Part shown: positions 44,358-54,314 of the stretch, one piece after another
How positions within the stretch are numbered: position 1 is the stretch's first letter
Layout: the number at the start of each line of letters is the position of its first letter
Assembly: GCF_002843605.1 (NCBI RefSeq)
Contig: NZ_CP025263.1
Location: 6,313,501-6,377,500 of the forward strand
DNA from: Pseudomonas sp. S09G 359
GTDB taxonomy: Bacteria > Pseudomonadota > Gammaproteobacteria > Pseudomonadales > Pseudomonadaceae
Direction of reading: 5' to 3'
DNA length: 64,000 nt
Notes under the pieces: model-generated
Told to the model about the DNA's origin: nothing
The model's input: the letters and a program-made list of their open reading frames with translations, nothing else
Databases searched by the model: none
Position numbers and translations under genes: made by a program

Positions 44358-45044
44358 ATGTCGACGATAGCAGACAACATCGGCCAGGTTAGCCAGCGCA
44401 TCCGCGCCGCAGCCGACGCCGTGCAACGTGACGCAAGCAGCATCCACCTGCTGGCCGTGAGTAAGACCAAACCCGCGCAAGCCGTTCGCGAAGCCTATGC
44501 CGCCGGGCAGCTGGAGTTTGGCGAAAACTACCTGCAGGAGGCCTTGGGCAAACAGGCCGAATTAACCGACCTGCCCTTGAGTTGGCACTTCATCGGCCCC
44601 ATTCAATCGAACAAGACGCGCGCTATCGCCGAGAACTTCGCTTGGGTGCATTCCGTGGACCGCCTCAAAATTGCACAACGCCTGTCCGAACAACGCCCGG
44701 CCGACCTGCCACCGCTGAATATCTGCATCCAGGTGAACGTCAGTGGCGAGGCCAGCAAGTCCGGCTGTACACCCACCGACCTGCCGGCCCTGGCCGACGC
44801 GATCAGCGCCTTACCGCGCTTGAAGCTGCGCGGCCTGATGGCGATCCCTGAGCCGACTGAAGATCGGACCCAGCAAGACGCAGCGTTCGCTACCGTTCGC
44901 GACCTGCAAGCCAGTTTGAATCTGCCGCTGGACACACTTTCCATGGGCATGAGCCACGACCTTGAGTCGGCCATCGCCCAAGGCGCCACCTGGGTACGGA
45001 TTGGTACCGCCCTGTTTGGCGCCCGCGACTACGGCCAGCCATGA
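44358..45044 (+). CDS. yggS: PLP homeostasis protein YggS (PROSC family)
   Basis: 228 residues, fold III PLP barrel. LLAVSKTKPAQAVREAYAAG carries the PLP-binding Lys (about residue 36), then FGENYLQEALGKQ, WHFIGPIQSNKTRAIAENFAWVHSVD, CIQVNVSGEASKSG and LSMGMSHDLESAI plus GATWVRIGTALFG for the phosphate site. It controls free PLP and affects amino-acid metabolism. It leads a run with proC (33-base gap) and yggT and is divergent from pilT. Start at 44358 (MSTIADNIGQVSQRIR) agrees with homologues. Confidence 0.95.
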   Translation: MSTIADNIGQVSQRIRAAADAVQRDASSIHLLAVSKTKPAQAVREAYAAGQLEFGENYLQEALGKQAELTDLPLSWHFIGPIQSNKTRAIAENFAWVHSVDRLKIAQRLSEQRPADLPPLNICIQVNVSGEASKSGCTPTDLPALADAISALPRLKLRGLMAIPEPTEDRTQQDAAFATVRDLQASLNLPLDTLSMGMSHDLESAIAQGATWVRIGTALFGARDYGQP

Positions 45045-45077
45045 AATGGCTGACATCCATCTGAATAAGGACCTGTC

Positions 45078-45896
45078 ATGAGCAACACGCGTATTGCCTT
45101 TATCGGCGCCGGTAACATGGCGGCCAGCCTGATCGGTGGCTTGCGGGCCAAGGGCCTGGACGCCGCGCAGATCCGCGCCAGCGACCCGGGCGCCGATACC
45201 CGCGCCCGTGTCAGCGCCGAGCACGGTATTGAAACCTTTGCCGACAACGCCGACGCCATCCAGGGCGTCGACGTGATCGTGCTGGCGGTCAAGCCGCAGG
45301 CCATGAAAGCCGTGTGCGAAAGCCTGCGCCCGAGCCTGCAGCCGCAGCAACTGGTGGTGTCCATCGCCGCCGGCATCACCTGCGCCAGCATGAACACCTG
45401 GCTCGGCGCGCAGCCGATCGTACGTTGCATGCCCAACACCCCGTCGCTGCTGCGCCAAGGGGTGAGCGGCCTATACGCCACCGCCGAGGTCAGCGCCGCC
45501 CAGCGCGACCAGGCCCAGGAGCTGCTGTCCGCCGTGGGCATCGCCCTGTGGCTGGAACAGGAGCAGCAACTGGACGCTGTTACCGCGGTGTCCGGCAGCG
45601 GCCCGGCGTACTTCTTCCTGCTGATCGAAGCCATGACCGCCGCCGGCGTGAAACTGGGCCTGTCCCATGAGATCGCCGAGCAACTGGCCGAGCAGACCGC
45701 CCTGGGCGCTGCCAAAATGGCCGTCGCCAGCGACGTGGACGCTGCCGAATTGCGCCGTCGCGTGACCTCTCCGGGCGGCACCACGCAGGCTGCCATCGAA
45801 TCGTTCCAGGCCGGGGGCTTTGAAGCCCTGGTGGAAAAAGCCTTGGGTGCCGCGGCACATCGTTCGGCCGAAATGGCCGAGCAGCTGGGCAAATAG
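45078..45896 (+). CDS. proC: pyrroline-5-carboxylate reductase
   Basis: 272 residues. N-terminal Rossmann loop IAFIGAGNMAASLIGGL (residues 5-21), VDVIVLAVKPQAMK, VVSIAAGITCASMNTWLG, RCMPNTPSLLRQGVSGL and VSGSGPAYFFLLIEAM with the family signature VTSPGGTTQAAIESFQAGG near the end. It reduces pyrroline-5-carboxylate to proline. AAGGACC precedes the ATG. Between yggS and yggT, a very conserved order. Confidence 0.97.
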   Translation: MSNTRIAFIGAGNMAASLIGGLRAKGLDAAQIRASDPGADTRARVSAEHGIETFADNADAIQGVDVIVLAVKPQAMKAVCESLRPSLQPQQLVVSIAAGITCASMNTWLGAQPIVRCMPNTPSLLRQGVSGLYATAEVSAAQRDQAQELLSAVGIALWLEQEQQLDAVTAVSGSGPAYFFLLIEAMTAAGVKLGLSHEIAEQLAEQTALGAAKMAVASDVDAAELRRRVTSPGGTTQAAIESFQAGGFEALVEKALGAAAHRSAEMAEQLGK

Positions 45897-45920
45897 TCCT
45901 ACCTTACGAAGGAATCAATA

Positions 45921-46508
45921 ATGCTCGGAATCAATGACGCTGCCATCTTCATCATCCAGACCCTGGGCAGCCTGTACCTGCTGATCGTGCTGATGCGCTT
46001 TATCCTGCAACTGGTGCGGGCGAACTTCTACAACCCGCTGTGCCAGTTCGTGGTCAAGGCCACCCAGCCGCTGCTCAAGCCCCTGCGCCGGGTGATCCCG
46101 AGCCTGTTCGGGCTGGACATGTCGTCGCTGGTGCTGGCACTGCTGCTGCAGATCCTGCTGTTCGCGGTGATCCTGATGCTCAATGGCTACCAGGCCTTCA
46201 CGGTGCTGCTGTTGCCGTGGGCGCTGATCGGGATCTTCTCGCTGTTCTTGAAGATCATTTTCTGGTCGATGATCATCAGCGTGATCCTCTCGTGGGTCGC
46301 ACCGGGTAGCCGCAGCCCGGGCGCCGAGCTGGTGTCCCAGATCACCGAGCCGGTGCTGGCGCCGTTCCGTCGCCTGATCCCCAACCTGGGCGGCCTGGAT
46401 ATCTCGCCGATCTTCGCGTTTATCGCGATCCAGCTGCTGCAAAGCTGGGTGATCCCACGCCTGGCGTTCTATGCGTTCATGCCAAAAGAGCTGTTCGGCT
46501 TGATCTGA
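45921..46508 (+). CDS. yggT: YggT family membrane protein
   Basis: 195 residues made of two YGGT domains in tandem: LGSLYLLIVLMRFILQLVRAN with NPLCQFVVKATQPLLKPLRRVIP, and IFSLFLKIIFWSMIISVILSW with ITEPVLAPFRRLIPNLGGLD. Four or five membrane helices. Role is thought to be in membrane or osmotic homeostasis but remains unclear. GAAGGA precedes the ATG by about 10 bases. It closes the yggS-proC-yggT unit. Confidence 0.92.
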   Translation: MLGINDAAIFIIQTLGSLYLLIVLMRFILQLVRANFYNPLCQFVVKATQPLLKPLRRVIPSLFGLDMSSLVLALLLQILLFAVILMLNGYQAFTVLLLPWALIGIFSLFLKIIFWSMIISVILSWVAPGSRSPGAELVSQITEPVLAPFRRLIPNLGGLDISPIFAFIAIQLLQSWVIPRLAFYAFMPKELFGLI

Positions 46509-46525
46509 TTCACAGAGCAGGCATG

Positions 46526-46554
46526 TGTGGGAGGAGGCTTGCCCCCCTCCCACA
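46526..46554. repeat. shortened class B REP unit
   Basis: TGTGGGAGGAGGCTTGCCCCCCTCCCACA is a collapsed palindrome like the one at 43212-43239, 17 bases after yggT. It may serve as the terminator of the yggS-proC-yggT unit. Confidence 0.7.
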
Positions 46555-46654
46555 TTTTGTATCTGTGTATTGAATTGAATCCGTGCAGGCCTTTGCTTGC
46601 CGCTGGGGTCCCCGCTCTTTAGACTTACGCCTCATTTAAACGAGAGCAGGGTCG

Positions 46655-47794
46655 ATGCCAGCTGCCTTCCCCCCCGATTCTGTTGGACTGGTTGTGCCCC
46701 AAGTGGCGCACTTCAGCGAACCCCTGGCCCTGGCCTGCGGCCGTTCGCTGCCTGCCTATGACCTGATCTATGAAACCTACGGCCAACTGAACGCCACGGC
46801 GAGCAACGCCGTGCTGATCTGCCACGCCCTGTCCGGCCATCATCATGCCGCCGGCTTCCACAGTGTTGACGAGCGCAAGCCCGGCTGGTGGGACAGCTGC
46901 ATCGGCCCCGGCAAGCCCATCGACACCAACAAGTTCTTTGTGGTCAGCCTGAACAACCTCGGTGGCTGCAACGGCTCCACCGGCCCGAGCAGTCTCAACC
47001 CGGAAACCGGCAAGCCGTTCGGCGCCGACTTCCCGGTGCTGACCGTAGAAGACTGGGTGCACAGCCAGGCCCGCCTCGCCGACCTGTTGGGCATCAACCA
47101 ATGGGCCGCCGTGATCGGCGGCAGCCTCGGCGGTATGCAAGCCCTGCAATGGACCATCACCTACCCGGACCGCGTGCGCCATTGCCTGGCCATCGCCTCG
47201 GCGCCAAAACTGTCGGCGCAGAACATCGCGTTCAACGAAGTAGCGCGCCAGGCCATCCTCACCGACCCCGAGTTCCACGGCGGTTCGTTCCAGGAAGCGG
47301 GCGTGATCCCCAAGCGCGGCTTGATGCTGGCGCGGATGGTCGGGCATATCACCTACCTGTCCGATGACTCCATGGGCGAGAAATTCGGCCGTGGGCTCAA
47401 GAGCGAAAAGCTCAACTACGACTTCCACAGCGTCGAGTTCCAGGTCGAAAGCTACCTGCGTTATCAGGGCGAGGAGTTCTCCGGCCGTTTCGACGCCAAC
47501 ACCTACCTGCTGATGACCAAGGCGCTGGACTACTTCGACCCGGCCGCCAACCACAATGACGACCTGGCGAAAACCTTCGAGGGCGCCACGGCCAAGTTCT
47601 GCGTGATGTCGTTCACCACCGACTGGCGCTTCTCGCCGGCCCGCTCGCGTGAACTGGTGGATGCGCTGATGGCCGCCCGCAAAGACGTCTGCTACCTGGA
47701 GATCGATGCACCGCAAGGCCACGACGCCTTCCTGATCCCGATCCCGCGCTACTTGCAGGCTTTCAGCAACTACATGAACCGCATAACTCTGTGA
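46655..47794 (+). CDS. metX: homoserine O-acyltransferase MetX (succinyl/acetyl)
   Basis: 379 residues, alpha/beta-hydrolase fold. The nucleophile Ser is in [14 protein letters not shown] (about residue 154), the Asp in [19 protein letters not shown], and the His in [13 protein letters not shown] near the end. It activates homoserine for methionine synthesis; Pseudomonas enzymes of this branch use succinyl-CoA, although donor choice cannot be proven by eye. It is followed after seven bases by metW, the usual partner, so methionine synthesis genes occur at two places in the window (also metF, ahcY). Confidence 0.95.
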   Translation: MPAAFPPDSVGLVVPQVAHFSEPLALACGRSLPAYDLIYETYGQLNATASNAVLICHALSGHHHAAGFHSVDERKPGWWDSCIGPGKPIDTNKFFVVSLNNLGGCNGSTGPSSLNPETGKPFGADFPVLTVEDWVHSQARLADLLGINQWAAVIGGSLGGMQALQWTITYPDRVRHCLAIASAPKLSAQNIAFNEVARQAILTDPEFHGGSFQEAGVIPKRGLMLARMVGHITYLSDDSMGEKFGRGLKSEKLNYDFHSVEFQVESYLRYQGEEFSGRFDANTYLLMTKALDYFDPAANHNDDLAKTFEGATAKFCVMSFTTDWRFSPARSRELVDALMAARKDVCYLEIDAPQGHDAFLIPIPRYLQAFSNYMNRITL

Positions 47795-47801
47795 GAACGC
47801 C

Positions 47802-48422
47802 ATGAGAGCCGACCTGGACATCATCCAAGACTGGATCCCCGCCGGCAGCCGCGTGCTCGACCTGGGCTGCGGCGATGGCGAACTGCTGAGCTGGCTGCGC
47901 GACAACAAGCAAGTCACCGGCTATGGCCTGGAAAACGACCCGGACAACATCGCCCAATGCGTGGCCAAGGGCATCAACGTGATCGAGCAGGACCTGGACA
48001 AGGGCCTGGGCAACTTTGCCAGCAACAGCTTCGATATCGTGGTGATGACCCAGGCCCTGCAAGCCGTGCACTACCCCGACCGGATCCTCGACGAAATGCT
48101 GCGCGTAGGCCGCCAGTGCATCATCACGTTCCCCAACTTCGGGCACTGGCGCTGCCGCTGGTACCTGGCCACCAAGGGCCGCATGCCGGTATCGGACTTC
48201 CTGCCCTACACCTGGTACAACACGCCGAATATCCACTTCTGCACCTTCGAAGACTTCGAAGCCCTGTGTGGCAAGCGTGAAGCCAAGGTGATCAACCGCC
48301 TTGCTGTCGATCAACAGCACCGCCACGGCTGGGCGAGTAAGCTATGGCCCAACCTGTTGGGTGAAATCGGCATTTACCGGGTCAGCAGCCCTGGCCTGAC
48401 CGATCACAAGATTGCCGTCTAA
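47802..48422 (+). CDS. metW: methionine biosynthesis protein MetW
   Basis: 206 residues, class I methyltransferase-like fold. SRVLDLGCGDGELLSWL (SAM loop motif, about 17-33), then YGLENDPDNIAQCVAKGINVIEQDL and FDIVVMTQALQAV. It is coupled to metX by a 7-base gap. In Pseudomonas and relatives MetW is reported to act with MetX in the acylation step; the enzymatic use of its SAM-type site is unsettled. A DUF4426 gene follows after 21 bases. Confidence 0.95.
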   Translation: MRADLDIIQDWIPAGSRVLDLGCGDGELLSWLRDNKQVTGYGLENDPDNIAQCVAKGINVIEQDLDKGLGNFASNSFDIVVMTQALQAVHYPDRILDEMLRVGRQCIITFPNFGHWRCRWYLATKGRMPVSDFLPYTWYNTPNIHFCTFEDFEALCGKREAKVINRLAVDQQHRHGWASKLWPNLLGEIGIYRVSSPGLTDHKIAV

Positions 48423-48443
48423 CTATTTTCAAGGAGGACGATC

Positions 48444-48881
48444 ATGAGTCGCCTGGCTGTTTTTCTACTCACCGCCTGCCTGGGCGCCAGCGCCGTGGCC
48501 GCGGACGCTATCGACGGTAATCGCCAGAAAGAATTCGGCGATATCACCGTGCACTACAACACCTTCACGTCCAGCTTCCTGCAGCCGGAAACGGCCCAGG
48601 CCGTCGGCGTGGTGCGCAGCAAGAACAAGGGTTTGATCAACGTGTCCGTGGTCAAGGGCGTAACCCCGGTGGCGGCGCAAGTGACTGGTACCATCAAGGA
48701 CCTGAGCGGCAAGAGCGAGATTCTCACGTTCAAGCAGATCACCGAGAAAGGTGCGATCTATTACCTCGCGCCCTACTCCGTGCCGCAGCAGGAATACCGG
48801 ACGTTTACCATCAACGTTGAAACCGGCGGCAAGGCCCACGGTTTCAGTTTCGTCCAAGAACTTTTCCCGGCCGACAAATGA
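48444..48881 (+). CDS. DUF4426 periplasmic protein
   Basis: 145 residues. Signal peptide [20 protein letters not shown], then a small beta-rich domain: [62 protein letters not shown] and [20 protein letters not shown]. This is the DUF4426 fold found next to metW and rdgB in gammaproteobacteria. No function is known. AAGGAGG precedes the ATG. Its end overlaps the rdgB start by four bases, so it is translated together with rdgB. Confidence 0.92.
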   Translation: MSRLAVFLLTACLGASAVAADAIDGNRQKEFGDITVHYNTFTSSFLQPETAQAVGVVRSKNKGLINVSVVKGVTPVAAQVTGTIKDLSGKSEILTFKQITEKGAIYYLAPYSVPQQEYRTFTINVETGGKAHGFSFVQELFPADK

Positions 48882-49471
48882 ACCTGACACAACTCGTACT
48901 GGCCAGCCATAACGCCGGCAAACTCAAAGAACTCCAGGCCATGCTCGGCGAGTCCGTGCAATTGCGCTCGATTGGCGAGTTCAGCCAGGTAGAACCAGAG
49001 GAAACCGGCCTGTCGTTCGTCGAGAACGCCATCCTCAAGGCGCGCAATGCTGCACGCATCTCGGGCCTGCCAGCCTTGGCGGACGACTCGGGCCTGGCGG
49101 TGGACTTCCTCGGCGGTGCGCCGGGTATCTATTCGGCGCGCTATGCCGACGGCAAGGGCGACGCGGCCAACAACGCCAAGCTGCTCGACGCACTCAAGGA
49201 CGTTCCGGACGCGCTGCGCGGCGCGCAGTTCGTCTGCGTGCTGGCCTTGGTGCGCCATGCCGATGACCCGCTGCCGATCCTCTGCGAAGGCCTGTGGCAC
49301 GGGCGTATCCTGCACGCGGCCAGCGGCGAGCATGGCTTTGGCTATGACCCGCTGTTCTGGGTGCCGGAGCGCAATGTCTCCAGCGCCGAACTGAGCCCGG
49401 CCGACAAGAACCAGATCAGCCACCGCGCCCGCGCAATGGATTTGCTGCGCCAACGCCTGAGCCTGAAATGA
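48878..49471 (+). CDS. rdgB: XTP/dITP diphosphatase RdgB (Ham1)
   Basis: 197 residues. [18 protein letters not shown] (substrate loop, 5-22), [43 protein letters not shown] with the catalytic Asp (about 69), [11 protein letters not shown] and [10 protein letters not shown] are the full motif set. It hydrolyses non-canonical purine triphosphates (ITP, XTP) and so protects DNA. Overlaps the genes on both sides by four bases. Confidence 0.96.
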   Translation: MNLTQLVLASHNAGKLKELQAMLGESVQLRSIGEFSQVEPEETGLSFVENAILKARNAARISGLPALADDSGLAVDFLGGAPGIYSARYADGKGDAANNAKLLDALKDVPDALRGAQFVCVLALVRHADDPLPILCEGLWHGRILHAASGEHGFGYDPLFWVPERNVSSAELSPADKNQISHRARAMDLLRQRLSLK

Positions 49472-50670
49472 CCCAGAACACCTCTGCGCAGCCGCTGATC
49501 CACGGCGGCGCGCAAACACCTCGGGCGGCCCTGCCTGTGCTGCCGCCCCTGGCGCTGTATATCCACATCCCGTGGTGCGTGCGCAAATGTCCTTATTGCG
49601 ACTTCAACTCCCACACCGCCAGCAAAGTGCTGCCGGAAGAAGAGTATGTGGACGCATTGCTGGCCGACCTTGATCAAGACCTGCACGCGGTTTACGGGCG
49701 CGAGCTGAGTTCGATCTTCTTCGGCGGCGGCACGCCGAGCCTCTTCAGCGCGACCGCGCTGGGCCGCCTGCTCAAGGGCGTGGAAGCGCGTATCGCGTTT
49801 GCCGCTGACATCGAGATCACCCTGGAAGCCAACCCCGGCACCTTCGAGCAAGAGAAGTTCGTGGCGTACCGCAAGCTGGGGATCAATCGCCTGTCCATCG
49901 GTATCCAGAGCTTCCAGCAGCAGAAGCTTGAGGCCTTGGGGCGTATCCACAATGGCGATGAGGCTGTACGCGCCGCCGGCATGGCGCGCCAGGCCGGGTT
50001 CGACAACTTCAACCTGGACCTGATGCACGGTTTGCCCGATCAATCCCTGGACGACGCCCTGAGCGACCTGCGCCAGGCCATCGCGCTCAAGCCGACACAC
50101 TTGTCCTGGTACCAGCTGACCCTGGAACCCAACACCGTGTTCTGGAACCAGCCGCCCGCGCTGCCGGAAGATGACACCCTGTGGGACATCCAGGAAGCCG
50201 GCCAGGCGCTGCTCGCCGAACACGGCTACGCGCAATATGAAGTCTCGGCCTATGCCCAACCGGGTCGCCCGGCACGGCACAATCTGAATTACTGGAGCTT
50301 TGGCGACTTTATCGGCATCGGCGCCGGCGCCCACGGCAAGCTCAGCCACCCGGACGGGCGCATTGTGCGCACCTGGAAGACCCGCGCGCCGAAGGATTAC
50401 CTCAACCCGGCCAAAAGCTTTCAGGCCGGTGCCAAAGAGCTGACCAACGAAGAGTTGCCGTTCGAGTTCCTGATGAACGCCCTGCGCCTTACCGAAGGCG
50501 TCGACGCCAGGCTCTACGCCGAACGCACCGGCCTCGAGCTGGCAAGCCTCGATGAAGCGCGGCGCGAGGCAGAACAAAGCGGCTTAATGCAGGTCGAACC
50601 GTCACGCCTGGCGGCCACCGACCGTGGGCAACTGTTTCTCAATGACCTGTTGCAGAAGTTTTTGAGCTGA
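49468..50670 (+). CDS. hemW: radical SAM heme chaperone HemW
   Basis: 400 residues. The HemW cysteine set [13 protein letters not shown] (CxxxCxxC with Phe-x-Ser-His) lies at about 37-49. [41 protein letters not shown] and [14 protein letters not shown] follow, and [16 protein letters not shown] in the last third is typical of HemW. It is a heme-binding radical SAM protein, not the coproporphyrinogen oxidase HemN. Starts inside the rdgB stop. Confidence 0.95.
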   Translation: MTQNTSAQPLIHGGAQTPRAALPVLPPLALYIHIPWCVRKCPYCDFNSHTASKVLPEEEYVDALLADLDQDLHAVYGRELSSIFFGGGTPSLFSATALGRLLKGVEARIAFAADIEITLEANPGTFEQEKFVAYRKLGINRLSIGIQSFQQQKLEALGRIHNGDEAVRAAGMARQAGFDNFNLDLMHGLPDQSLDDALSDLRQAIALKPTHLSWYQLTLEPNTVFWNQPPALPEDDTLWDIQEAGQALLAEHGYAQYEVSAYAQPGRPARHNLNYWSFGDFIGIGAGAHGKLSHPDGRIVRTWKTRAPKDYLNPAKSFQAGAKELTNEELPFEFLMNALRLTEGVDARLYAERTGLELASLDEARREAEQSGLMQVEPSRLAATDRGQLFLNDLLQKFLS

Positions 50671-50688
50671 TCGCTCTAAGGAAATCGA

Positions 50689-51012
50689 ATGGATTTGGTA
50701 CTCGACCTGCTCGCCACCGTATCCCGCTGGAGCCGTAGCAACCTGTCGGAAATCTCCTTGGCCCTTGTCGGCTGCCTGCTGGTGCTGTTCGGTGCCGATA
50801 TCAAAGGCTGGGTCGAAGCGCGCCTGGGCAGCGTCGCCGGCGCGTTGCGCGTACCACTGATGGCGCTGGTGTGCATGATCGGCAGCGGCGCCGCGTTGAT
50901 CTACGCCACGCCGTGGATTGTGCGGGGGTTGAGCCAGTTCAATAACTACAGCCTGGCACCGGTGTTGGTGGTGGTGCTGGTGTTGATTGGTGTAGTCGCA
51001 GACCGCCGCTGA
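50689..51012 (+). CDS. DUF3392 membrane protein
   Basis: 107 residues with three membrane helices (SEISLALVGCLLVLFGADI, VPLMALVCMIGSGAALIY, LAPVLVVVLVLIGVVA). Matches the small DUF3392 proteins that follow hemW in Pseudomonas. Function is unknown. Sits 18 bases after hemW, with AAGGAAA before the ATG, so it is likely the last gene of the metX operon. Confidence 0.88.
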   Translation: MDLVLDLLATVSRWSRSNLSEISLALVGCLLVLFGADIKGWVEARLGSVAGALRVPLMALVCMIGSGAALIYATPWIVRGLSQFNNYSLAPVLVVVLVLIGVVADRR

Positions 51013-51034
51013 CCCCAGCCAACACAGATACAAA

Positions 51035-51124
51035 TGTGGGAGCGGGCTTGCTCGCGAATGCGGTGGATCAGTCGACATCTTCAGTGACTGACACTCCGCA
51101 TTCGCGAGCAAGCCCGCTCCCACA
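51035..51124. repeat. REPIN, class A
   Basis: TGTGGGAGCGGGCTTGCTCG arms around GCGGTGGATCAGTCGACATC and AGTGACTGACACTCCGC, nearly perfect palindrome between the convergent DUF3392 and trmB genes. Confidence 0.9.
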
Positions 51125-51155
51125 TTTTTTATCGCATTTCAAAGCTGATGGCTGA

Positions 51156-51881
51156 TTAATCCAGCTTCTCAAACTTCAAATCCCACACCCCATGCCCCAA
51201 ACGCTCACCACGACGCTCAAACTTGGTGATCGGGCGCTCGGCCGGGCGCGGCACGCACTTGCCGTCTTCCGCCAGGTTGCGGTAGCCGGGGGCCACATCC
51301 ATCACTTCCAGCATGTATTCCGCATACGGTTCCCAGTCGGTGGCCATGTGCAGGATGCCGCCCACTTTCAGCTTGCTGCGCACCAGTTCCGCGAAGGAAG
51401 CCTGGACGATGCGGCGCTTGTGGTGGCGGGATTTGTGCCATGGGTCCGGGAAGAACAGCATCAGGCGGTCGAGGCTGTTGTCGGCGATGCAGCGGTTGAG
51501 CACTTCGATCGCGTCGCAGTCATACACGCGCAGGTTGGTCAGGCCCTGGGTCAGCACGCCGTTAAGTAGCGCGCCGACACCTGGGCGGTGAACTTCCACG
51601 CCGATAAAGTCCTGGTCCGGCGCAGCAGCGGCCATTTCCAGCAGGGAATGGCCCATGCCGAAGCCGATTTCCAGGGAGCGCGGGGCCGAACGGCCGAACA
51701 CCTGGTCGTAGTCCACCGGCGCGTCGGCCAGGGGCAACACGAACAACGGCGTACCTTGTTCCAGGCCCTTTTGCTGGCCTTCGGTCATGCGACCGGCGCG
51801 CATCACAAAGCTCTTGATGCGGCGGTGCTTGGACTCGTCGCCTTCTTCCAGGGTGTTCGGCGTTTCGTTTGATTCAGTCAT
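51156..51881 (-). CDS. trmB: tRNA (guanine-N7-)-methyltransferase
   Basis: 241 residues. Methylates G46 of t[18 protein letters not shown] (SAM loop, about 72-86), [45 protein letters not shown] with the catalytic Asp in FPDPWHK, and [13 protein letters not shown] are all present. The ATG at 51881 is used; a TTG one codon upstream is possible. It follows thiG by nine bases on the same strand, matching the usual thiS-thiG-trmB order. Confidence 0.95.
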   Translation of the reverse strand: MTESNETPNTLEEGDESKHRRIKSFVMRAGRMTEGQQKGLEQGTPLFVLPLADAPVDYDQVFGRSAPRSLEIGFGMGHSLLEMAAAAPDQDFIGVEVHRPGVGALLNGVLTQGLTNLRVYDCDAIEVLNRCIADNSLDRLMLFFPDPWHKSRHHKRRIVQASFAELVRSKLKVGGILHMATDWEPYAEYMLEVMDVAPGYRNLAEDGKCVPRPAERPITKFERRGERLGHGVWDLKFEKLD

Positions 51882-51890
51882 CAATGGCTC

Positions 51891-52685
51891 TTACTTGATC
51901 AGACCATCCAGCGGCGAGGAGGCGCTGGCGTAGAGTTTTTTCGGCATGCGACCGGCGAGGTAGGCCAGGCGGCCTGCGACGATCGCGTGGTTCATGGCTT
52001 CAGCCATCAGGATCGGTTGCTGGGCATGGGCGATGGCCGAGTTCATCAGCACCGCGTCGCAGCCCAGCTCCATGGCGATGGTTGCGTCGGAGGCAGTGCC
52101 CACGCCCGCATCCACCAGCACCGGGATCTTGGCTTCTTCGAGGATGATCTGCAGGTTGTACGGGTTGCAGATGCCCAGGCCCGAACCGATCAGACCGGCC
52201 AGCGGCATGACCGCGATGCAGCCGATTTCCGCCAATTGACGGGCGATGATCGGGTCATCGCTGGTGTAGACCATCACGTCGAAGCCTTCCTTGACCAGTG
52301 TTTCAGCGGCCTTGAGGGTTTCGATCACGTTGGGGAACAGGGTTTTCTGGTCAGCCAGCACTTCCAGCTTCACCAGGTTGTGGCCGTCGAGCAGCTCACG
52401 GGCCAGGCGGCAGGTGCGCACAGCTTCGATGGCGTCGTAGCAACCAGCAGTGTTCGGCAGGAAGGTGTAGCGGTCCGGTGACAGCACTTCGAGCAGGTTC
52501 GGCTCGCCTTCGATCTGGCCAAGGTTGGTGCGGCGCACGGCAAAGGTGACGATCTCGGCACCCGAGGCTTCGATGGCCAGACGGGTTTCTTCCATGTCGC
52601 GGTACTTGCCGGTGCCGACCAGCAGACGGGACTGGTAGGTACGACCGGCCAGGACGAAAGGCTTGTCGCTACGAACGATGCTCAT
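51891..52685 (-). CDS. thiG: thiazole synthase
   Basis: 264 residues, TIM-barrel. It makes the thiamine thiazole phosphate from DXP, a glycine-derived imine and ThiS thiocarboxylate. [17 protein letters not shown] near the N-terminus, [36 protein letters not shown] with the Schiff-base Lys (about 98), [16 protein letters not shown] and [20 protein letters not shown]. Start at 52685 gives [14 protein letters not shown]. thiS lies 49 bases upstream. Confidence 0.97.
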   Translation of the reverse strand: MSIVRSDKPFVLAGRTYQSRLLVGTGKYRDMEETRLAIEASGAEIVTFAVRRTNLGQIEGEPNLLEVLSPDRYTFLPNTAGCYDAIEAVRTCRLARELLDGHNLVKLEVLADQKTLFPNVIETLKAAETLVKEGFDVMVYTSDDPIIARQLAEIGCIAVMPLAGLIGSGLGICNPYNLQIILEEAKIPVLVDAGVGTASDATIAMELGCDAVLMNSAIAHAQQPILMAEAMNHAIVAGRLAYLAGRMPKKLYASASSPLDGLIK

Positions 52686-52734
52686 GGGAAATCCTCGTAA
52701 TGGGGTGAGGTTCTGCAGAATCCGGGGTAGGCGA

Positions 52735-52935
52735 CTAGCCGCCGCCGATGGCGTGGACCACTTCGACCTGGTCACCTTCGGTGAGGGCGGTTTCGGCGTG
52801 CAGGCTACGCGGGACGATATCCAGATTGAGTTCTACTGCGACGCGACGCCCGGTCAGATCCAGACGGGTCAGCAGGGCCGCAACGGTTTCACCGTCGGGC
52901 AGTTCAAAGGATTCGCCGTTCAACTGAATGCGCAT
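52735..52935 (-). CDS. thiS: sulfur carrier protein ThiS
   Basis: 66 residues, ubiquitin-like fold, ending in AIGGG, so the terminal Gly-Gly needed for thiocarboxylation is present with one extra Gly. The body [21 protein letters not shown] and [15 protein letters not shown] is standard for ThiS. It heads the thiS-thiG-trmB unit. A longer frame to 53178 is just the in-frame extension and overlaps another gene; the ATG at 52935 is the proper start. Confidence 0.95.
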   Translation of the reverse strand: MRIQLNGESFELPDGETVAALLTRLDLTGRRVAVELNLDIVPRSLHAETALTEGDQVEVVHAIGGG

Positions 52936-53006
52936 GCCACGGGCCGCCATCGTTTTTAGGGGCCCGCATTCTAGCCCGATTGGCGTAGCGGGCCCAAGCC
53001 CCTTGG

Positions 53007-53384
53007 TCAGGCTGACTGCAAGCGCCAGGCAGTGAGGCCGAGGAAGAACCAGCCCAACAGGAACGCCAGCCCACCAAACGGCGTGATGATCCCGAGTTTG
53101 CTGATACCGGTCATGGTCAGCGCATACAAGCTGCCGGAGAACAGCAGGATGCCGACGACAAAGGAGATACCGGCCCACGTGACCATTCGGCCAGGAATAT
53201 GTGCCGCCAGCAGCGCCACACCGAACAGCGCCAGGGTGTGCACCAGTTGGTAGGTCACGCCGGTGTGGAAGATCGCCAGGTACTCGGCGCTCAGGCGATT
53301 TTTCAGGCCATGGGCGGCAAAGGCCCCAAGGGCGACACCGGTGAAGCCGAAAAAGGCGGCCAGCAGCAGAAAGCTACGCAGCAT
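53007..53384 (-). CDS. DUF423 membrane protein (YgdD family)
   Basis: 125 residues, four helices: FLLLAAFFGFTGVALGAFAA, GVTYQLVHTLALFGVALLAA, MVTWAGISFVVGILLFSGSLY and LGIITPFGGLAFLLGWFFLG. The AFAAHGLK stretch and FGGLAFLLGW match DUF423. Function unknown. It lies 71 bases before thiS in the same direction and is divergent from mtgA. Confidence 0.9.
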   Translation of the reverse strand: MLRSFLLLAAFFGFTGVALGAFAAHGLKNRLSAEYLAIFHTGVTYQLVHTLALFGVALLAAHIPGRMVTWAGISFVVGILLFSGSLYALTMTGISKLGIITPFGGLAFLLGWFFLGLTAWRLQSA

Positions 53385-53419
53385 GAGGAACTCCAGTCAG
53401 ACTCAGTGGGCAGGGTCTG

Positions 53420-53425
53420 TATAAT
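53420..53425 (+). promoter_or_regulatory. -10 element candidate for mtgA
   Basis: Perfect TATAAT, 34 bases before the mtgA ATG (53459). No convincing -35 hexamer is found 16-18 bases upstream. Confidence 0.4.
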
Positions 53426-53458
53426 GGCCCGCTCAACGGGTTCGGCCAAGCCATCTCT

Positions 53459-54181
53459 ATGCTGCGTCTCCTCTTCAAACGCTTTCTCAACGTCATGAAA
53501 TGGTTCGCCATCGGCAGTGTGCTGCTGGTGATGCTGTTTCGTGTCGTCCCGCCGCCGTTCACCGCATTGATGGTGGAGCGCAAAGTCGAATCCTGGTTCG
53601 ATGGCGAGCCCATTGACCTGCAGCGCACCTGGGTGCCGTGGGACGAGATCTCCGACGAGCTCAAAGTGGCGGTGATGGCCGGTGAAGACCAGCGCTTCCC
53701 GCAGCATTGGGGCTTTGATTTCGGCGCCATCCAGGCGGCGATCCTGCACAACGAGCGCGGCGGCTCTATTCGCGGCGCCAGCACCTTGAGCCAGCAGGTG
53801 TCGAAAAACCTGTTCCTGTGGGCCGGCCGCAGCTACCTGCGCAAGGGCCTGGAAGCGTGGTTTACCGGGTTGATCGAGGTGCTGTGGCCCAAGCAGCGGA
53901 TTCTTGAGGTGTACCTCAACAGCGTGGAGTGGGATGAAGGCGTGTTCGGTGCCGAAGCGGCGGCGCGGCATCACTTTGGGGTGAGTGCCAAGGGTCTTTC
54001 GCGGCAGCAGGCCAGTTATCTGGCGGCGGTACTGCCTAACCCACGGGTATGGAGTGCGAGCCATCCAACGGCGTACGTGGCAAGGCGCGCGGCGTGGATT
54101 CGTCAGCAGATGAGTCAACTCGGTGGCGATGGGTATCTGCTTGAGCTGAACAACTCCCGCAAAGCCCCTTGGTCCGAATGA
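53459..54181 (+). CDS. mtgA: monofunctional peptidoglycan glycosyltransferase
   Basis: 240 residues. One membrane anchor ([19 protein letters not shown], about 16-34), then a GT51 domain with the catalytic Glu in [18 protein letters not shown] (about 80-97), [21 protein letters not shown] and [30 protein letters not shown] with a second conserved Glu. It polymerises lipid II into glycan strands without transpeptidase activity. Confidence 0.96.
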   Translation: MLRLLFKRFLNVMKWFAIGSVLLVMLFRVVPPPFTALMVERKVESWFDGEPIDLQRTWVPWDEISDELKVAVMAGEDQRFPQHWGFDFGAIQAAILHNERGGSIRGASTLSQQVSKNLFLWAGRSYLRKGLEAWFTGLIEVLWPKQRILEVYLNSVEWDEGVFGAEAAARHHFGVSAKGLSRQQASYLAAVLPNPRVWSASHPTAYVARRAAWIRQQMSQLGGDGYLLELNNSRKAPWSE

Positions 54182-54198
54182 CACAACATAGAAACAAA

Positions 54199-54288
54199 TG
54201 TGGGAGGGGGCTTGCCCCCGATAGCGGTGGGCCAATCACTGTATTTAGTGACTGATACCCTGCTATCGGGGGCAAGCCCCCTCCCACA
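54199..54288. repeat. REPIN, class B
   Basis: TGTGGGAGGGGGCTTGCCCC arms around AGCGGTGGGCCAATCACTG and AGTGACTGATACCCTGC. It lies between the convergent mtgA and rpoH genes. Confidence 0.9.
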
Positions 54289-54314
54289 TTTTTGCCCCAG
54301 TGTTGCCCGCTGGA